Source of the DNA: Poteriospumella lacustris
Lineage: Eukaryota; Sar; Chrysophyceae; Chromulinales; Dinobryaceae
DNA length: 21,554 bases
Direction of reading: 5' to 3'
NCBI GenBank assembly: GCA_008000375.1
Contig: SMOI01000378.1
Location: 1-21,554, forward strand
Part shown: one piece after another, positions 19,201 to 21,554 of the stretch
Layout: each line of letters starts with the position of its first letter
How positions within the stretch are numbered: position 1 is the stretch's first letter
Made by a program: the position numbers and the translations under genes
The notes under the pieces: model-generated
Databases searched by the model: none
What the model was told of the DNA's origin: nothing
Seen by the model: the letters and a program-made list of their open reading frames with translations, nothing else

Positions 19201-21554
19201 GGAGCTGATGTAGGCTGCAGCGATGGCTGTGAAGACGGCTGCGAAGAGGGTTGACGCGAAGGGAAAGCGGAAGGTTGAGCTGTTGGTTGACGAGAGGGTT
19301 GTCTGGACGGCTGAGAGCTTGGTTGCCGAGATGGCTGTGACGTTGGTTGGCGAGAAGGTTGGCGAGAAGGTTGGGAAGAGGGCTGCCTTGTTGGCTGGCG
19401 CGACGGTTGCCGAGAAGGTTGGGATGAGGGTTGGGTTGTCGGCACACTGCTGGGTTGGTTCGATGGACGACCTGAAGGAGAAGAAGAAGGCTGCATCGAG
19501 GGCTTCGCGCTTGGCTGCGAAGTCGGTTGGTTCGTGGGTTTGGCGCTGGGCTGGCCCGAAGGCTGCATGGAGGGCTGCATGGAGGGCTGCGACGAAGGCC
19601 GCAACGACGGTTGTATTGAAGGCTGGCTTGACGGTTCACCCGATGGTTGCGATGTTGGCAGAGAAATGGGCTGCAGCGACGGCTGACCAGACGGTGCTGT
19701 CGAAGGTTGCGAGCTGGGTGAACGGGAGGGTTGCATTGACGGCTGCGAGGATGGGTGGCTCGATGGCTGCACTGTCGGCTGAGCGCTTGGTCGACAGGAT
19801 GGTTGAGACGAAGGCTTTGAACTTGGCTGTGAACTTGGCTGATTGGTGGGGTGAGAGGTCGGCTGCAGAGAGGGCTGGCCAGTTGGTCGTGTTGATGGTT
19901 GACAAGAAGGTGCTGATGATGGCTGCGACGTGGGAAACGACGAAGACTCATACGTCGGGATCATTGTCGGTTGCGCTGATGGCCGACCCGTTGGCTGCGA
20001 CGAAGGCTGCGACGAAGGTTGCGACGAAGGTTGCGACGAAGGCCGCGATGAAGGCTGCGACGACGGTTGCGATGATGGTTTTGTCGACGGTTGTGAACTC
20101 GGCCGGCAACTGGGCTGACGGGTTGGTTGACTCGAAGGCGCTCTTGACGGCTGCGACGACGGCTGCGAAGACGGTTGGCGCGATGGTTGAGACGTAGGAT
20201 GTCGACTGGGCTGAAAAGTCGGTTGCGAGGAGGGCTGGATCGTTGGCTGACACGATGGCTTACCAGACGGTTGCGAAGAAGGCTGCGATGAAGGACACCT
20301 CGTTGGTTGAGAAGTTGGACAGCCGTTCGGTTGCAGAGATGGTTGAGCAGACGGTTGCGCGCTCGGTTGGCGCGTAGGCTGTCCTGAAGGCTGACCAGAC
20401 GGCTGCGTCGTCGGCTTCGACGACGGCTGCCGCGATGGCTGCATCGTCGGCTGACGACTCGGTTGACCCGTCGGTTGGGCCGAAGGCTGACGACTCGGCT
20501 GTCCCGTCGGCTGACGACTCGGCTGATTCGAAGGCTGACCCGATGGTTCCGACGATGGCTGCGTCGTCGGCTTCGACGATGGCTGCCGCGATGGCTGCAT
20601 CGTCGGTTGCCGAGACGGTTGCATCGTCGGCTGATCTGTCGGCTGACGACTCGGCTGTCCCGATGGAACTCCAACAGGTTGTCTCGACGGCTGCCCCGAC
20701 GGCTGGCCGGATGGCTGCGTCGTCGGCTTCGACGATGGCTGCCACGATGGCTGCATTGTCGGCTGACGACTCGGTTGACCCGTCGGTTGGCCCGAAGGCT
20801 GACGACTCGGCTGTCCCGTCGGCTGACGACTCGGCTGACTCGAAGGCTGACCCGATGGTTCCGACGAAGGCTGCGTCGTCGGCTTCGACGACGGCTGCCG
20901 CGATGGTTGCATCGTCGGCTGACGACTCGGTTGGCCCGTCGGTTGGCCTGTCGGCTGACGACTGGGTTGCCCCGTGGGGCGGCTTGAAGGTTGAATTGTC
21001 GGCTGCCCTGACGGCTGTCTCGTCGGTTGCCCAGAAGGTTGCGACGTGGGTTGGCGGGAGGGTTGCATCGTGGGCTGCCGGGACGGCTGCGACGTCGGCT
21101 GATTCGTTGGCTGGAAGCTGGGCTGGCTGGTCGGCTCACCGAACGGTTGGCGCGACGGCTGACTGGAAGGCTGAGCGGACGGTTGTGCACTCGGCCGTCC
21201 AAACGGCTGGCTACTCGGCTGCCCGGTCGGTTGAGCACTTGGGCGGGATGATGGCTGCGATGACGGCTGCATTGTCGGCTGACTGGACGGCTGGCGACTT
21301 GGTTGCCCCGACGGTTGGCTTGATGGCTGGCGACTGGGCTGACCGGTAGGCTTACTGTACGGAGAAAAGCTCGGCTGGCCACTTGGTTGCGAGGAGGGCT
21401 GGCTCGTTGGCTGACCCGAAGGCTGACGACTCGGCTGACCCGAAGGAACTCCAACAGGTTGACTCGACGGCTGCCCCGACGGCTGCCGTGATGGCTGCGT
21501 CGTCGGCTTCGACGATGGCTGCCGCGATGGCTGCATTGTCGGCTGACGACTCGG
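4271..21554 (-). CDS. Giant polycystin-1/REJ-like surface receptor with Q-P-S/T-x stalk (5' partial)
   Basis: Join of 21554-14790 (open to the window edge, 2,255 codons) and 14725-4271 (3,484 codons), at least 5,739 residues. The start codon and any signal peptide lie beyond the window. From the N-terminal side: about 555 Q-P-S/T-x tetrapeptides; a cysteine-rich head; FN3/Ig-like modules; a REJ-like region; a cysteine/EGF-like block; a GAIN-like region with a degenerate GPS; the first membrane span; a loop of about 260 residues; then eight or nine further spans and a cytoplasmic tail of about 770 residues ending in DQILAILGLL and TAG. Order and topology match polycystin-1 and sea-urchin REJ receptors, which couple extracellular sensing to TRPP channels. 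No PLAT domain is recognisable in the first loop. N-glycosylation sequons are frequent outside the stalk. Likely location is the cell or flagellar surface with the stalk outside. The ligand is unknown. The architecture is clear, but exact orthology to PKD1 is not established. Confidence 0.8.
4274..6580 (-). other. Cytoplasmic C-terminal tail of the receptor
   Basis: About 770 residues follow the last membrane span. They are rich in Ser, Ala, Arg and acidic residues, largely low-complexity, with short helical stretches (for example near 4780-4880, rich in Arg, Gln and Glu). No enzymatic or named binding domain is recognised. The very end is hydrophobic (ILAILGLL), which could be a protein-binding tail. 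By analogy with polycystin-1, whose C-tail binds its channel partner through a coiled coil, this tail is the place to look for contact with the neighbouring channel. That is inference only. Confidence 0.55.
6585..9640 (-). other. Membrane region of the receptor (about 9-10 spans)
   Basis: The first span follows the GPS-like motif (about 9640-9575, LAILALAGLLLLGWTDALVA) and leads into a basic stretch (RRQRERQ) that marks the cytosolic side. After a loop of about 260 residues come spans near 8805-8735 and 8505-8440. A cluster follows at about 7440-7385, 7350-7295 and 7290-7235, then another at about 6815-6745, 6735-6675 and 6660-6590; the 6815-6745 stretch may be two helices. Long soluble loops separate the clusters. 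Polycystin-1 has eleven spans with a PLAT domain in the first loop. Here the count is similar but no PLAT is evident. The stretch FLRRVFASHSLLSLL just before the second span recalls PKD1-family sequence, weakly. Confidence 0.6.
9852..11005 (-). other. GAIN-like region ending in a degenerate GPS motif
   Basis: About 380 residues, helical first (rich in Ala, Gln and Arg) and then beta-like. They end in CLRYDAASDAYAP, NCTLQS and TTCRCLLTM immediately before the first membrane span. The spacing C-x(15)-C followed by C-x-C-L-L-T matches the GPS pattern of adhesion GPCRs and polycystin-1. The His of the usual H-L-T/S cleavage triad is replaced by Leu. The fold may be kept while self-cleavage is lost. 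Confidence 0.55.
11006..11390 (-). other. Cysteine-rich and EGF-like block
   Basis: About 128 residues with regularly spaced cysteines. The upstream part contains CGSCLAGYVGVDG and TCFSGRCSLGRC. The downstream part has CPASCSGRGVC, then CVCSSGFFGSDC, the classic C-x-C-x(2)-G-[FY]-x-G-x-x-C end of an EGF module. The intervening loop with four further cysteines is longer than usual. It sits between the REJ-like and GAIN-like regions and is probably a rigid disulfide-bonded spacer or ligand site. Confidence 0.7.
11395..13145 (-). other. REJ-like region
   Basis: Begins with SLIAPSTITACEALWLDGSQ and GGAGARPW, the hallmark opening of REJ (receptor for egg jelly) modules: a Pro-Ser, a Cys, L-D-x-S and a Gly-Gly-Arg-x-W. 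FN3/PKD-like strands follow, such as YLVPGRTYTLRLLVSN and ALSFVWSC. A further part reaches about 11395 (ASYAFTLTASPLSGG). In polycystin-1 and sea-urchin sperm receptors this region consists of tandem FN3 folds. Its role here is presumably extracellular force-bearing or ligand recognition. Confidence 0.7.
13150..14725 (-). other. Cysteine-rich head and FN3/Ig-like modules at the stalk base
   Basis: The first 41 codons after the intron continue naturally into FCPDWNAFLVSQ. About twelve cysteines then fall within about 120 residues (including CVNC and CSSC). An FN3-like unit ends in VTGLAPDTRHRILCFSED, and a CCRRIVV stretch opens a second beta-rich module. A third, starting near APSFVAAAFNSDGTQLVLSF with STCFWQNSTVL, recalls modules that precede REJ regions in protist surface proteins. 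Sequons such as NKT, NTS, NAT, NAS, NMT and NST are frequent. I cannot name the individual domains with certainty. Confidence 0.5.
14726..14789 (-). other. 64-nt phase-0 spliceosomal intron
   Basis: On the minus strand the donor is CCG|GTACGT at 14789 and the acceptor is CCCGCAG|AGC at 14726. The intron is pyrimidine-rich and contains an in-frame TGA for the stalk frame. Removing it joins the stalk frame (ending GVTNPP) to the receptor frame (starting SNFPTSAPT) between complete codons, and the open frame of the receptor exon reaches upstream exactly across this boundary. A second in-frame donor, GTGACC at 14804, would remove five more residues. GTACGT is the better match to consensus. Confidence 0.8.
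17869..18855 (-). repeat. 312-bp higher-order repeat block inside the stalk
   Basis: The same junction sequence recurs at 17880, 18192, 18504 and 18816, a period of exactly 312 bp (26 tetrapeptides). The first two copies are nearly identical, including silent positions. The third shares most of the unit but has a different internal stretch at about 18574-18616. The fourth breaks off near 18855. Part of the unit is itself a 36-bp repeat encoding RQPT, RQPT, SQPT. The near-identity at silent sites points to recent duplication or gene conversion. Confidence 0.9.
20405..21554 (-). repeat. 156/312-bp higher-order repeat block at the distal stalk
   Basis: The landmark GCGTCGTCGGCTTCGACGA (plus strand) occurs at 20405, 20561, 20717, 20873 and 21497, always a multiple of 156 bp apart (13 tetrapeptides). 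It encodes the SSKPTTQP stretch. A second landmark, encoding GVPSGQP, occurs at 20665 and 21445, 780 bp apart (5 x 156). Alternate 156-bp units are more alike than adjacent ones (20405-20560 with 20717-20872), so the true higher-order unit is 312 bp. The block continues out of the window. Confidence 0.85.

Larger units (their letters stand above)
14840..21554 (-). repeat. Coding minisatellite: Q-P-S/T-x tetrapeptide stalk
   Basis: A 12-bp unit encodes Gln-Pro-(Ser or Thr)-x, repeated about 555 times and continuing past the window edge. The variable residue is mostly Ser, Arg, Gly, Ala, Thr, Met or Val. Gln is occasionally replaced by Phe, Ile, Val, Lys, Arg, Glu or Ala. A proline every fourth residue favours an extended polyproline-II-like rod, and the Ser/Thr and Pro residues are candidates for dense O-glycosylation. 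Synonymous codons vary from unit to unit, except in the homogenised blocks listed separately. The four-residue register slips once, at about 15073-15100 (LPTNPTSQ). The stalk lies at the N-terminal, extracellular side. Confidence 0.9.

Noticed and set aside
15044-19951. Minus-strand frame of 1,635 codons rich in Arg, Ser, Asn and His within the stalk
   Set aside because: Alternative reading of the same 12-bp repeat. A stop-free repeat unit is open in more than one frame. Only the Q-P-S/T-x frame connects to the receptor exon.
14840-21554. CRISPR-like or satellite array
   Set aside because: The 12-bp units have no repeat-spacer structure and remain in one open frame over more than 6.7 kb. It is a coding minisatellite.

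Overview
This window looks like the end of a nuclear chromosome from a microbial eukaryote, most likely a stramenopile (heterokont) protist or alga. Four observations support this. The left end is a run of CCCTAA repeats, read from the C-rich strand of a TTAGGG-type telomere. The DNA is GC-rich. There is a probable 64-nt spliceosomal intron. One gene encodes thousands of residues of Q-P-S/T-x tetrapeptides, a style I associate mainly with stramenopile surface proteins. The lineage call is an inference from style; I could not search for homologues.

Layout, left to right. Positions 1-73 are telomere. A TRP-type ion channel gene (1,222 codons) lies on the minus strand at 98-3766, and its stop codon is only 24 bases from the telomere. 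Positions 3767-4270 are intergenic. They hold a telomere-like box, a G-quadruplex motif and, next to the following gene's stop, an exact 7-bp-period minisatellite. The rest of the window, 4271-21554, is one giant minus-strand gene that runs off the right edge, so its N-terminus is missing. It appears as two open frames, and a phase-0 intron at 14726-14789 joins them cleanly into at least 5,739 residues.

The giant protein has an architecture like polycystin-1 or sperm REJ receptors. In order it has a Q-P-S/T-x stalk of about 555 units, a cysteine-rich head, FN3/Ig-like modules, a REJ-like region, a cysteine/EGF-like block, a GAIN-like region ending in a degenerate GPS motif, about nine or ten membrane spans, and a long low-complexity cytoplasmic tail. 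The neighbouring channel has ankyrin repeats, a six-helix ion-transport domain, a pore loop and a TRP-like helix with its tryptophan. The two genes are transcribed in the same direction, 504 bp apart.

In animals, polycystin-1/REJ proteins act together with TRPP channels. The simplest reading is therefore a subtelomeric receptor-channel pair: a very long surface stalk that could sense contact, flow or a partner cell, with a cation channel beside it. This pairing is inferred from architecture and adjacency, not shown by the sequence. No RNA genes, transposons, CRISPR arrays or convincing plus-strand genes were seen.
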